64,000 nt of DNA, from NCBI RefSeq assembly GCF_010015585.1, contig NW_022985086.1, positions 117,118-181,117 of the forward strand. The letters are read 5' to 3'. Of this stretch, positions 45,655 through 57,642 are shown in pieces. Below the pieces are notes generated by a model. That model worked only from the letters and a program-made list of their open reading frames with translations. It had not been told where the DNA came from and searched no databases. Made by a program: the position numbers and the translations under genes. How positions within the stretch are numbered: position 1 is the first letter of the stretch; every line of letters begins with the position of its first letter. The stretch comes from Eremomyces bilateralis CBS 781.70. Lineage: Eukaryota; Ascomycota; Dothideomycetes; Eremomycetales; Eremomycetaceae.

Positions 45655-45689
45655 ATCATTAAATAAAACTTTAAACTATAAATATAGTT

Positions 45690-48033
45690 ATTCTACTTGG
45701 GAATTGAGTCACCCATGGTTAGCACATGCGACGTTCCCCGAACTCTTCATCACAGGAGATCGACATTTAAATTCAAGCACTGCTGGGGCCATTTGAACAT
45801 AATTAAAGATCGGACTACATGGTATGAAACGATTGTGCGATGGTGTTCCTTTGATCCTATCTCCCAGATGACGACTTCGTCACTACCACCTACCCGTATC
45901 ATCAATCCCGGGCCACAGCCACGGCGTTGGAAATGAGAACGTGTTTCTCTCATTTGCGTCTTTCTGTTTGGTTAGTTGTTTACTGGTTTAAGAGAGATTC
46001 GCCGTCTCTTCCTCAAACTAAACCGTTGCAGGACCGAATCCATCTGACCCCCACCACGCATTTCTCCAATTCCAACTTCTAAGACATTCCAATTCCGGTC
46101 TGTTAAGGCGTCCTCCAACCCGAACACGTTGCTGTCGTTTCTCCACGGTCCGACCGCGGTGGTCCGGACCCCTCTCTGTTGCTGGCTTTCCACCGCATGC
46201 GACTATGTATAGGGACCGCTTGGGAAAAAGGAAGATTTTTCACAAAATTGCAAGCCAGAAAGCAGCAGATGTCAAATTTCTTTGAGGGTTGGGGGATGTC
46301 GTACAGGAGCAACGGGCAGAGGTTTCGCCGCAGGACCAGGGACGTGACCGAGCGCGAGGTTCAGGACAGGAGTCAGGACACTGAGCCTTGTGTGTTCTGG
46401 CTTTGGGTGACAATGGCATCGAGGAAGAGGAACGGATGGTATAAGCAGAGCCGGTGGTCGAGATAGAGGTAAGGAACGGGAACTGGAGAGACCAAACGAG
46501 GTACGGTAACTTCTGGTATGATATGCTGTCGAAGTGTCGACGCACTCCAGGAATGTCGCATACAATGATCGCAGCACGATACAATGGGACATTCTGAAAC
46601 CACGACAATTACCTGTACCAATACATCCACAACACCAAAACATGATCCTCATGTAGTTATATAACCGATATTTAATAATGTCCGAATCGCGAATATAAAT
46701 TGGATAATTCGAACTTCAACGAATAAGCGCCGGGTAGAGTTGTGCACAGAAACGGAAATTGTACGTTTCACCCGCTCCTTCCCTACAGCCAACCAGCCGC
46801 CTCGAAACAAGTGACTTGACTCCCTGACTTCGTTCCCTTCAAGTCTCAACTCCTTGTGCCAACGCCCAATCTCTCCAAATCCTCCATCCGGCTGTTGGCA
46901 TCCTTTCTTCCATTGTTTCTCGCTCGTTTTCTTCACTCGTTTCAAGTCTATACATCCCTTCCTTTCTCTTCCCAATTGAAGTCGAGCAAAGGCGAGTTAT
47001 CATTCACTCTGACTCCCCTACCGTACGGACTGATCGGATGTCCGGAGCAGGGAATTATTCCGCCGCCTTCATTTGCACCACCACTGACCTCAGTTAAGAG
47101 GCACCATCTTCAAGCATCGGACTAGACGCCACGCATTCATTATAGAGCATCCTCTCTTTTAGCCCTGCCTCAATTCTTCCCTCGCTCTTTCATCCGGACA
47201 TTCTTGACACCAACTTCAAGAAATCCCTTTGTGCGATCAGTGGGTGTGGGTGTGTGGGTGTGGATCTGGCTGTCTCCTTGCTCCGAGATCTTTGTTGTGT
47301 GCTCACTCCTTTGCACACATTGACTCAACCCTCATCTCCGTCCGGGCTTTGGGCTCACAGGGTCTCGCTGGCTTCAACACATCGTCGCCTCTTTGGATTC
47401 CAGATCTGGCCGTTTCGTTGTCTTCAAAACGGCGCCCATCCACGGTCGTTTCCTTACCTGGAATCATCCCACTGATTCAGTCGTTGTTGCGCCCTAGTCG
47501 CACCCTCTGCCTGTAAGATCTGTCGATTTGATAAAGGCTTGCTAAACCCTCCGTGAGGAACCTCTTATCCTTCAGGTGAGTGTCCCCTTATCCCTTTGCT
47601 CGATTCACGGGGTGTGTTTGCAGCGTGAATGGTTTCGAGCACATACCCTCAAACAAACTCATTTCTGGAGCATGATAACCTCCACCTCTCTCCAATTTGG
47701 GTACAGGTCATGTTTGTTTTGCTTTCTTTAACATTCTGCGCAGTAGCATCATCACATCTATCATCAGCACCGGTTCCCTGACCGCTCACTTCTCTTTACA
47801 TCCAAACATCACAACCCAACTTTTTCCATTCCTTAACCCTCCCAATCACTCTAGCAACTTCACACCCTCATTTCAAAACTGCTATATAGCTTTACATTAG
47901 ATACCCTCCTCATGCTAACTATCCTTAAGCCATCCTCATTCCGTGATCTGCGATTCACGGCCGGACGAACACTCCTTAGCTCTTGTATCCTTCCTAGATT
48001 CAACGAATCCGGTTCCGGTAACCTCCTGTAACC
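45690..48033. other. Long gene-free stretch; distal part is leader/promoter of the CAP gene
   Basis: No recognisable gene. At 46147-46170 GGTCCGACCGCGGTGGTCCGGACC contains two overlapping palindromes. From about 46860 on, the plus strand is pyrimidine-rich with GTGAGT at 47577 and CACTCTAG near 47853, consistent with a long 5' leader carrying an intron for the gene at 48034. Confidence 0.4.
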
Positions 48034-48995
48034 ATGCGTGTTGCCATCATTCTTCTTGCTGGCCTGATGGGCATGGCTGCTGCCAGCCCCGCCATGGAGC
48101 GCGCCGTCGTCACTCAGTGGGATGTGGTGGTCGTTACTACGACTGTCGTTGCTGGCCAGGAATCCACTCCCGAGCCCATTCCCGAATCCACTCAGAAGGG
48201 GAAGGAGGATGAAGAGCCTTGGATTTGGCCTGGAAAAGGTCGCGAGGGCGGAAGGATTCAACCAGAACCTGTTCCTGAGCCGAAACCGGAGGAACCCGTG
48301 GACACACCTGCTGCCGCGCCAGAAGTCCCTAGATATCAGCGCCATGTGATTGATCATCACAACGTCCATCGCCGCAATCATTCCGTTGCCGACATCCACT
48401 GGGACCAGGGCCTCGCCGACACCGCACTGAAGACCGCTAAGACCTGCGTTTATGCCCACGACGTGTAAGTTTACTTTCAGTAGCCATAAGTAAACAAACC
48501 AACCAACCAATACTAATGTCTCCTAGTGAGATGGATGGCGGTGGCTACGGTCAGAACATCGCCGCTGGCGCCGAGGAGACCAACATCACCGCCATCCTCA
48601 CGGAAATCTTCTATAACCACGAGATGATGAACTTCGAGAAGTGGTATGGCTGGGAGACACCCGGCGATATCAACGACCACGACGCGTTCATCGGCTGGGG
48701 CCACTTTACACAGATCGTCTGGGCCGATACCACGCACGTCGGCTGCGCCACGTACGATTGTCGATTCTCTGGCAAGGGGATCGCTGGTCTAGAGAACGTC
48801 AGCAAGGAGTGCTCGCCGTACTTCACCGTGTGCAACTACAAGACGTCTGGTAAGTCTTCTCTTTGATTTCCCCGTCCTCAAAGGCATACGCCTGTTGGCT
48901 GACACCACAAAACAGGCAACTTCCCCGGCCAGTTCAACAAGATGGTCAACCGCCCCCAGGGCCATCCTGTCGTGCACTGGGACTACAACTACTGA
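48034..48995 (+). CDS. Secreted CAP-superfamily (SCP/PR-1-like) protein
   Basis: 277 residues, exons 48034-48464, 48527-48849, 48916-48995. Signal peptide MRVAIILLAGLMGMAAASPA, then a Pro/Glu-rich linker (PEPVPEPKPEEPVD, about residues 45-95) and the CAP domain. The domain shows HNVHRRNH, the tetrad-type H and E, GHFTQIVWADTTHVGCA (CAP1) and FTVCNYKTSGNFPGQF (CAP2). Fungal members (Pry/PR-1-like) bind sterols or act in host interaction; role here unknown. The intron between residues AHDV and EMDG has a TACTAAT branch point. Signal peptide and paired cysteines indicate export. Confidence 0.93.
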
Positions 48996-50542
48996 TTCTT
49001 CCCCATCCGGGCAGGATAATCATACGTAGCCCCATACACCTTTCCCCCCACCCCTGCAGCACGAGCCGCCATGTATAGCATGTGTCGTTAGTGTTCGTTT
49101 CGCGTTGCATGGCCTACCCCTCATAGCGCTGCAGTGTACAGTTCTCCCATCCACTCACGCATGCTGTTCGATGTTTCCCTCGCATATTCACTTCGCGCCT
49201 AGCTCTGCTTTTTTGACTTACTCCCGCTGCGTGTTTCCTGTACCGAATCCTTGTTCCTTTCGTACTACCATCCACCATCTAACCATGCCGCCGTTTTCTG
49301 TTTTGACTACCCTCACACACTGTACCCTCCCTCGTTCTCTCTACATCCCCTTACATTACCCTGCACATGGCCATTAGACCTCCATGCGTGCGCCATCATC
49401 GAAAGACTTGCACCACCACCAATCTCGATATAGGCCTGCTTTATCTTCTTGTTTCTCGTGTTGTTGCTATAGTTGCAGATGAGCACCATACCAGACTGTG
49501 GATATTCGAGAATCGAAGCAAGAACTCTGCCGAAATAACCTCTTACCCTGACGTGATTTGAGTGATGTTTGCGTCCTGAATCGATCTCTCCCGGTCGTAG
49601 TCCCTAAGGGAAACCCAGTTGGGCTTGCGCGATTATCTATCAGCCTTCTAAGATCTCGAATATCGGAGGTGTAGCCTAGAAAGCTAGACTATGAATCCAC
49701 ATGGAAGAAACCCAGTCACGTGGCCCTTGCTCTTTAGGTTGTTTGCAGTATCGCTCCGTGACACATCTAGCCGCGGCGCCATCCACCTCTCGAGAAGCTT
49801 GTAGGCATACGAGTCCGAAACCTAACACCAATCCATCACCAAAATTACACTTGCGAAGCCGCTGGGTATGATATCTGTCTGACCATAAAATCGAGCGAAA
49901 TTGAAATGGTTCGACAATTCTATCTAGCGGAGAGAACAGAATAATGAAGGCAGGTAAGGCAAGTTATCAGTCAAGGTGTGGAGTTGGGTTAGAGTTTCGG
50001 CTAGTTCCGATCGGCGTTCAGGAATAAGCAAGATGATGGAAGTAGCTAGGAGGAATAGATCTCACCATGAAAAGGGGTTACTACTATTCACTCAAGGTAA
50101 TTTCAATAGGTCAAATGAATTGAATTTTTGTCAAGCTTATAAGAGATATTGATAGGCTGACTTTTGTAACTTACTTGCCTTTAACTACATGTATCGATTG
50201 AAGGGCGTGACAGTGGTGAACTTGCCATACCGGGACAGGACAGGAGGACTACGGCATCTCTCATCTAACAGGGCTGCACTAGTCATGTCTAGACGTAAAC
50301 TCTCGTCAATAGACTATTCTGTGAGCAAACTGGTAAAATAACTCGAGATTGCCTATATGCGTGAATTACATGTCTATATTTCGTTACTACTGAGCGACGA
50401 GCATTATAAACTCGGTCCACTCATGATAATGTCCTCTCCATGCAATCGTCCCAATACGCCGATCAAAGCCACTTAAAAACGCCGAAAAGAAGTAAACATG
50501 CCATACTTCCGGGCAGATCAAATCCATACGGTACCAGTACCA
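48996..50542. other. Gene-free stretch
   Basis: 3' flank of the CAP gene, then DNA with no convincing ORF, RNA gene or repeat. Confidence 0.45.
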
Positions 50543-53500
50543 TCACTTCAACCTCTCCACCTCCTCCACCCCAACAACCCTACATCTCTTCCCCGCCGCC
50601 TCACACACCTCCACCCTCACTCCCCCCTCCACCTCCTTCCCCACCCTCTCCACAACCCAACAATCCCCCACCATAACATTCCGATTCGCCCAACACCTCC
50701 TCACCTCCCTCTGCACCCCCTCACCCTCCCCTACCACACTCAGCCTCCCCACCCCCTCCCGCGCCATCACCACCGCCTCCAACAACGACGCAAACAACCC
50801 CGGATGCTGCATCGCCTCCGCCTCGAACGCCAGCAGCGTGCGCTTCGCCAGCCGGTCGTACCGGTTGGATTGCTGCGCGTGGGTGGACGGCGCGGGGTCG
50901 TGCGTGGAGCCGCGGCGGGCGGACACGCGGGTCAGCAGCGCGGAGAGGCGGAAGAGGTTTTGCGCGGTCATGCCGTTAGCGGAGGGCTCGGCGGTATCCA
51001 TACCGTCTTTAAGACGGAGGATGAGCTCGGAGGAGGGGGCGGTGGGGGTGCGGGTGAGGGAGGGGGGTTCGGTGAGGGAGGCGTGGCGGGAGGGAGAGGC
51101 GTCAGGGGCGTAGGTTGGGGAGGAAGGGGTGGGGGTGGAGGTGGTGGGAAAGGTGGACGTGAGGTAGGAGGGGTGGAAGAGGGAAGAGGGGTCGGGGGCG
51201 GAAGAGGGGGCAGAGGTGGCGAAGAAGCCTTCGTGGTGGGTGTCGTGGAAGAGGGAGATGTAGGTTTCTGGATCGATGTTAGCGGTCGGTTAGCATGGTT
51301 CGGTGGATAGCACATACCCATCAGGTCAGTCGCCCACTCAAGTATCCCGGCGTCGCCGGTCGTCTGGTGCAACTCGATCGATCCCCAGATCAAGTAAGTA
51401 TAGTCCTCCGCGAATCCTTCCGCATCGCCTCGTCGTCCGTCGCCCCAGCTTCTATACAACCGACCGCTGTCGTCTACCAAAGATTGTTTGAGGACGTTCG
51501 TCGCCTTGATTGCTGCTTGCTGTAACTTCGCGGCCAAGTCTGGCACGGAATCGGAAGCATCAATGGCTCGCGATGCCCTCGCTAAGGCTCCGATCGCCAA
51601 ACCATTCCATCCGGCTACGACCTTCTTGTCGACGTCCGGCCTTCCTCGTTCACTGCGATACACCCGTAATTTCTCCTTGCCCTCCGTGATCAATTTCTGT
51701 ACTTCCTCTTCCGATACGCTAAACTCCTCTGCGAGCTTCGTCGCGGGGACCTTGACTGCCAAGACGTTCAGGTCGCGGAACTCTTCCTCGCTGTCGAATT
51801 CTTCTGGGATATTGCCCGCATCGACAACGCCAAAATGGCGTGCCAATATCTCCGCATCCCGGCTATCCTCTCCGAAAACCTTGTTCAGCTCCCATTTGCC
51901 CCATAGATAGAACGCTCCCTCCCGCTTCGCCTGTTCGGTGGGATGTGCTGCCGAGTCTGCGTCCTCCGCCGAGTAGAACGCTCCTGCGACGGCTTCCTCT
52001 TTCGCCACTAGCGGCCCCTCAAGCAGATACGCGGCCAACCCCTTGACCGCGTCGAGATATCTCGCCTCTTTTGTCAACACCCACGCATCCGTGTATGTTG
52101 ACAACAGCAGCGCCTGATCATACAACATCTTCTCAAAATGTGGCACGTTCCAATCACGACTCACGCTGTATCGATGGAACCCTCCCTCCAACTGATCGCA
52201 CAGCGCCGACAAACTCAACGCATCCAGTGTCTGCAGCGCCATAGCCCGCGCTCTGGTGACCCCAGCCTCGCCGACCAAATCTTGTACCGGCTCCGACCAG
52301 ACACCCAGCCGTAGCAAGAACTGCAGATTGATCGGGGTGGGAAACTTCGGATTCGTGCCAAACCCGCCGAACGCATTGTCGAAGCGGCCCAAGAAGTGCT
52401 CATACGCCTCGTCCAGCAAATCGAGCTCAAGCATCTGCGCCGGATCGTCCTCGAACTCCACGAACTGCTCCGGCGGTGGCGCATGCGTCAGCGGCAGAAA
52501 CTCAATCTTCTCCTGTCCCGACACCGTCTCCGTCGCAGACGCCCCGCTCGCGCTCCCCGTGTTCGTGTTTGTCGAATCTGATCGATCGCTCTTGTTCAGC
52601 GCCTGCAGATTGATGAACGACTCGCGCCGCCCCTCCCGCGAGATCATGCCCTCGGCCGCGAAGTCGCTCAGCTGCTTGACGATGTGCCGCGCCGTCGCTT
52701 CGCAGCCTGCGCGGTCGGCATCCCAGACGGTTTTGAGGTGCTGGAGGATCGCGACAAAGGTCGGCGGCGCCACCGCGCCGCTGGCGGCACCGGTGTTCCC
52801 GGTGTCGGTCGGATCGGGTCGCTGGAACTTGCCGGCGTGTCTCGCGGTGCCGGAGGGGGCGGATGTGCCGCTGCGACCGCCTGCGCCGGCCCGACGGGGA
52901 GGGAAATAAGTGCCCCCAAAGATCGGCGCAAGGCTGGGGGTGAGGAACACGTTGAGCGGCCAGCCTCCGGTCGCAGTGGTTGCTTGCACGTAGTTCATGT
53001 AGATGCGATCGAGGTCGGGGCGGTCGTCACGGTCGACGATAATAGGGATGAACGAGTCGTTGAGGATGTTGACGGTTGGGGGGTCGCTGAAGGTTTCGGC
53101 AGCCATGACATGGCACCCTGAATGGAAGAGATAGTCAGTAAAGGTACTATTGTCGAATTATTCGCCGGAGTGAGCACGTACAATGACATGACGCATATCC
53201 AATACTAAGGAACACAAGTCGTCCGCTTGTTCGCACCAGCTCCAATGTCTTCGCATCCCAAAGCTGCCATGCCACCAGATCATTCTTATGGCTCTGGATG
53301 TATTGACTATTGCTCTCCGCGGCGCGATTCGCCAACTTCAACCCTCCCTCCACATTTTCAGCGCCGTCATGGGCGCTCGCCATATTCGCTTGTTCCCCTC
53401 GCGGGGTAACTAGGTCGGGATTGAAGGCGCGGGTCGAGGCAACAACGGCGGAGGATGGGTTTCCAAGGTGATGTATGCGGAATAAAGAGCGAATGGTATT

Positions 53501-53680
53501 GGGTATCGAGCTTCGTGCCGTCGGATATCGACTTTGTTGAATTTCTGTGCGGACGAAAAGAATCGGCAGGATGAATTGCTTATTGCTGCAATGGGTCCGG
53601 GTCGGGACAGGGCTGAGGATTGCGCCACTCAGCGAATACTCTGAATAGAGCTGAAGAAGCAAGGTACCTCGACAAAGCAA
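50543..53680 (-). CDS. SPATA20/DUF255 protein (thioredoxin-like plus alpha/alpha-barrel)
   Basis: Exons 53680-53182, 53117-51318, 51267-50543. Starting at ATG 53383 gives 908 residues; the in-frame ATG at 53680 would add 99 residues that look like a mitochondrial or unstructured leader, so the start is undecided. The first splice rebuilds the family signature GYASCHWCHVMAAETF (CHWC thioredoxin-like site), followed by VDRDDRPDLDRIYM and GGWPLNVFLTPSLAPIFGGTYFPP. The body has FDNAFGGFGTNPKFP, FHRYSVSRDWNVPHFEKMLYDQA and FYSAEDADS, the (alpha/alpha)6 barrel. The biochemical role of this widespread family is not established. Low-complexity Pro/Ser-rich coding around 51000-51250 makes large but meaningless ORFs on the other strand. 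Confidence 0.93.
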
Positions 53681-54400
53681 TCACCACGTGGATAGCTTTG
53701 GAGAGTACGGAGTAAAGGTATATGATCTCTGACAAATCCGTTCCTTGGAAGAAATTGTCCTCCTGTTCGAGTTCTTTGCTGTCAAACTCTCGCAGACTGT
53801 CCCTAGCTCTAGCTCCCCAAGCCAACGGTGATGAAGAGATTGGAGATATCCGTATCTAGAGACCTCTAGCGGTAGCTCCGACCAAGGTGGAGTAACGGCT
53901 AATTATTACGTGCACTGGAGACTCAATTGGGGTAATCAGAGCTAAGAAGCGGGGAGGATCAACCCGTGAAAATTTTAAGCACGCGGTAATAGTGTCTGTG
54001 GTTCCGTCGTGAACCTTCGTTGCTACACCAGAAGTTTCAAGCCTAAGGATCACCGACAATCACTAGAATAGCTGATAACGAGAAGGTCTTTTTTCGCAAA
54101 TCGTCATGGAAAGACAAGGTTCTCTCATGCATATCGCTCAGAAACTCCGGGGCATTGGGGGATCATAGGGGGGAGTTTGATATCTCGCCCAGGGTCTGGT
54201 CGGTAGCAGCGAAAAATGCTCCCTAAATACCCCACTTTCTTTAAGTTCTTTGCACTCAAATGACTTGAAATCGGTTTTAAGCACGATGTCATTGGCTGTC
54301 GTCTGGGGGATACGACGTTTAGGTACATATCGTGCTGCAAAGTTTGATGGACTTCGTGCTTGCTTGATGTCATCACGACAGTGCACAACTCCTCCCTTTA
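53681..54400. other. Gene-free stretch
   Basis: Promoter side of the SPATA20-like gene. One TACGGAGTA nonamer at 53706-53714. Nothing else seen. Confidence 0.45.
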
Positions 54401-55960
54401 TCATTCCACCACCCAATTCGTCCTGGTGTGAAATTCTTTCAATATCTGTTGACCCGCTGTCTTAAAAAGAGTATCATAATCGTGATGGGCAAGGAATCCC
54501 GTCACTGGTTTCCTAATCCTCGGCACCATCTGCTGTTGCGGCGTCTTGCAGCCATTCGTGCTGCAGCAACTCTCATGCATCAGGTCTCTTCGCCAGATCC
54601 AAAGTGAGCATGACCTAGATGAGACCAAGGAATCGCATCCTATTTTCGCGTTCCTATCTATCCGTCTCTTCATCCACGGTAGCAGAAGCCACTCTTTCTT
54701 GGATGGATGGGTTGTCCGGAGTAAAACCCATGAGGAGTCAGTCATGATCCAACGAAATTCGTCAACACTGGGCTTCCCTTCCGAGTCGTAATATTTGGAT
54801 CTGTATAGAGATCGCCGCAAAGGAGCTTTCGGCATTGGACCACGCAATTGTCGCATAATGCGTAGATGGCCCTGAAGACTATACCCTGGTTGGAGTGTGT
54901 CTGAAGGTTTGAATATGGGCCGACCCATTGCCAGTTCCCAAGCCTCAAAGGCAAAAGTCAGCATCGCCCTTCTCATGGAACTGTTCGGGTTACCAAGACA
55001 CCAACGTTCTGGATATCAGCCTTATGATCCCATTTGGCGCCCAAAAGCACCTCCGGAGCGCGTTGCCAGTCCGGTGGGATGCAGTCCGCAGCGGGGGTAT
55101 CAAAGAATCTCGCTAAAATACATGTCAATGGCTCTGTGAACGGGAGGTTAACCACTCACCGGATCCAAAGTTTCCCAACCTCACTGACACTGACTTCGGC
55201 TCCGTATCCTCCCGGACCAAAGCACATCGCTCAATCTCCTTGATGGATTGGCCGAGGGATGGAGGGCCTTTAACCTTCTCTAACATCCCAGGCAGATCAT
55301 TCTCTACGACGAGCTTCGTCGAAATAGTCTCAATAACAGTCTCAATGAGGACATTCGATAGTTGTGATATCTACAACTAGCGTCCACATCAGTCAGCGAA
55401 TTCCCCACTTCGATCACCTAGAAAACTGACCCCTCACGGATAACCTGTCCAGAATCATGAAGGAAGCTCAATGCAAGCAACATCTCCTTCACAATCCCTT
55501 TGAGGATCGGAAGCGGAATTTATGTCTTTCGAATCGCGTACGATACGTCACCAATGATTAACCCATACTGTTGAACACCAAGCATCTCTATTTCCCCGAT
55601 CTGCCCTTGGTACTGGAAATGATCCCGCAAGTGGACAATGCGGTCGCTATCTGGCATCTATCCTTCCGGTTCAATTCAGTTGAGATGTTGCATGATCTTC
55701 ACCTCACTGGACTTGGTCCACCCGGCAGAATGGTCGGTCGATAGGAACTTGAGTGCGACATGTCGGCCCTCCCTGGACAGTGCTAGTCAACCATGTCTTT
55801 CACTGAGCCGAAGGAATCCGCGGCATCAGATTTACTGGGTATCTCGGCCAAACCAGGCAGTGGAGACGAATCCCCATCCAAGGTTATCATCGACGTATCT
55901 CCTACCCTTGAACGCATCACCGATCCCACTGAGTGATCTGCTCCCGGCCGATATTTGGAC
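54401..55960 (-). pseudogene. Decayed SRPK-like protein kinase
   Basis: Read on the minus strand from 55.96 kb, kinase landmarks appear in order but in different frames. The N-lobe reads KGRRYVDDNLGWGFVSTAWFGRDTQ (LGWGxFSTxW loop), then VALKFLSTDHS (ATP lysine), EVKIMQHLN and DSDRIVHLRDHFQYQG. ALSFLHDSG follows, then RAPEVLLGAKWDHKADIQNVGVL and WELAMGRPIF. The last part continues GYSLQGHLRIMRQLRGPMPK, RSKYYDSEGK, typical of SRPK-family C-lobes. Several stops and frame changes separate the pieces and the catalytic HRD and DFG parts are not recognisable. A host-gene relic; SRPK-like kinases are often expanded in fungi. Confidence 0.7.
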
Positions 55961-56670
55961 AAGACCTTTCCGCCACCGAACTTAGAAGTAGAACCAATAA
56001 CAGCTTTTCCACCAGTTCTAGGTAAAGGCGACCATCCCAGGTTGAGCTTTGTTAGTTTCCAGTCAATTTCTTAGTTGTTAAACATTTCGACAAAACGCGC
56101 CAGCTCCATGACGGGGCGCTCGTCCTCGTCACCTAGGTCGGTGACGCAGCCCTTTCTAAAGGAGGATTTGAGAGGGTGCATGTTTCTGGTCGAATTATGG
56201 TCAGATTATCAAAGGCGTGTTTGCGCCTGGTAGTGTGAGTTTTGTTGGTTTTTCGAGGAACATGTGAGTGGGAGGTTTCAGTGCGAGTTATCAGGGGTTT
56301 ACAGAGACGGGTGCTGATGCTGAGATCCTTTCCTCGCACGAGGACACTATAGAGATGAAATATTCACGTGGTTTAAGCAAGTATATATACCACAGGCGTG
56401 TCAATTCCAATCTGATACGATCTTCATGTCAAAGTCGAGGCCTTCTCGGTTATTTGAAGACGTTGGCTGACTGTTTGGTAAACAACCTTCTATTTCTCCT
56501 GTCCTACACCCATTCCATGGGTCGTAAAAATGACTGAAGCTCTACTCTAGATTTGAACAAGCAGATGAAATCATACAAAGAGCGGATGCATCGGTATAAT
56601 TTCTGTTGAATTCTAGCTGCTCGAGTCCTTTTGAGGGCCAGAGTCCTTTTAGAGGCAACCAAATATACTA
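55961..56670. other. Gene-free stretch
   Basis: No recognisable gene or repeat. Confidence 0.4.
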
Positions 56671-57078
56671 AAGTGACCACAGAGCTTCATTGGACAAACT
56701 GATCAGTACTGACTTAGTAAAGTACCGCTATATTCATCTCCCACAATCACTCCGTCCGATGAAGGAGTTTTATCCCGCATACCTGTCCTACCTGGAACGC
56801 CAGCTGGAGAATAGGAAGGACCCAAACTCCGCGTAGCCAGATCTCAACTATGATCCGCTGGATACAGATATAAACAGACTAAGGGAAGCTTGGTGGTATT
56901 CGGACGTAAATGATATCAAGTTAATTCGCGGCTTATCGCGCGCTTCTTGCAAATATAGCACATATGCCATAATTACGAATAGTTCTTGCGTGATAAATCC
57001 ATCCAAATCTAAGAAAGCGCTGGGACTTGTATGTCAAAAAGAATTGCCGCAAGCGGAGTTCGAAATCGTGGCCTTGTA
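56671..57078 (+). pseudogene. Unrecognised gene relic with one in-frame stop
   Basis: A single frame runs from about 56671 to the TAA at 57076-57078, interrupted only by TAG at 56833-56835. It reads protein-like: SLRPMKEFYPAYLSYLERQ, then after the stop PDLNYDPLDTDINRLREAWW, YSDVNDIKLIRG. The TAG could be a mutated CAG. No family recognised and no start or flanking exon is clear. A chance open frame remains possible. Confidence 0.3.
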
Positions 57079-57642
57079 AGTACGGATATTAGTTTACATA
57101 AACACTCGATGTACCTTTTGCAACCCGACACCAGTAAGTTGTATGTCCATCAAAACAACAAAAACTTGCCCCACCTTCTTGGGTACGCAAAGAAAGTCAA
57201 CCATCTCGCAGGCCTCAGGTGTCTGTTCCGTAGGACTGGTATCATTTTTTCAGCTGTACTTGATCCGCATCAGTCGTTAAACCAACATGACCATTTCCAC
57301 TGAGAGTTCAAGTTGCCAGGCGTAAATATATACTGCCTTTAAATGTGATAGGACACGCTCATAGTTAAACACAACACCCTATTATAGCTGGCGTGAATTA
57401 GTGTCCATTTGATTTGGAGTTCGATGGTGGAGGATCATGGATGTCGCGGTGGTTCAAGCATCGTCAGAGGCGATCACAAATCAAGCAAAAGGATAGTACT
57501 GGACGCGACGGTGACAAGATAGAGCACTTCACGACAACATGAAGGGAAGAACCGCAAATGGCCCAGATATAACGCGCCTCGGTGAGCATTAACTCAATAT
57601 ACAAATGCTAGACAACGACAGTATCAACGCTATGCATGATGT
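57079..57642. other. 3' flank of SEY1
   Basis: No gene recognised. Confidence 0.4.

Noticed and set aside
47860-48510. 216-codon minus-strand ORF
   Set aside because: Antisense to the CAP gene and its leader; no domain.
50498-51310. 270-codon plus-strand ORF rich in Pro, His, Arg and Gly
   Set aside because: It is the opposite-strand shadow of the low-complexity Pro/Ser-rich 3' part of the SPATA20-like gene and has no family feature.
52256-52909. 217-codon plus-strand ORF
   Set aside because: Antisense to the SPATA20-like gene.
57031-57303. 90-codon plus-strand ORF beside the 56.7 kb relic
   Set aside because: Different frame and no protein feature; only chance openness.
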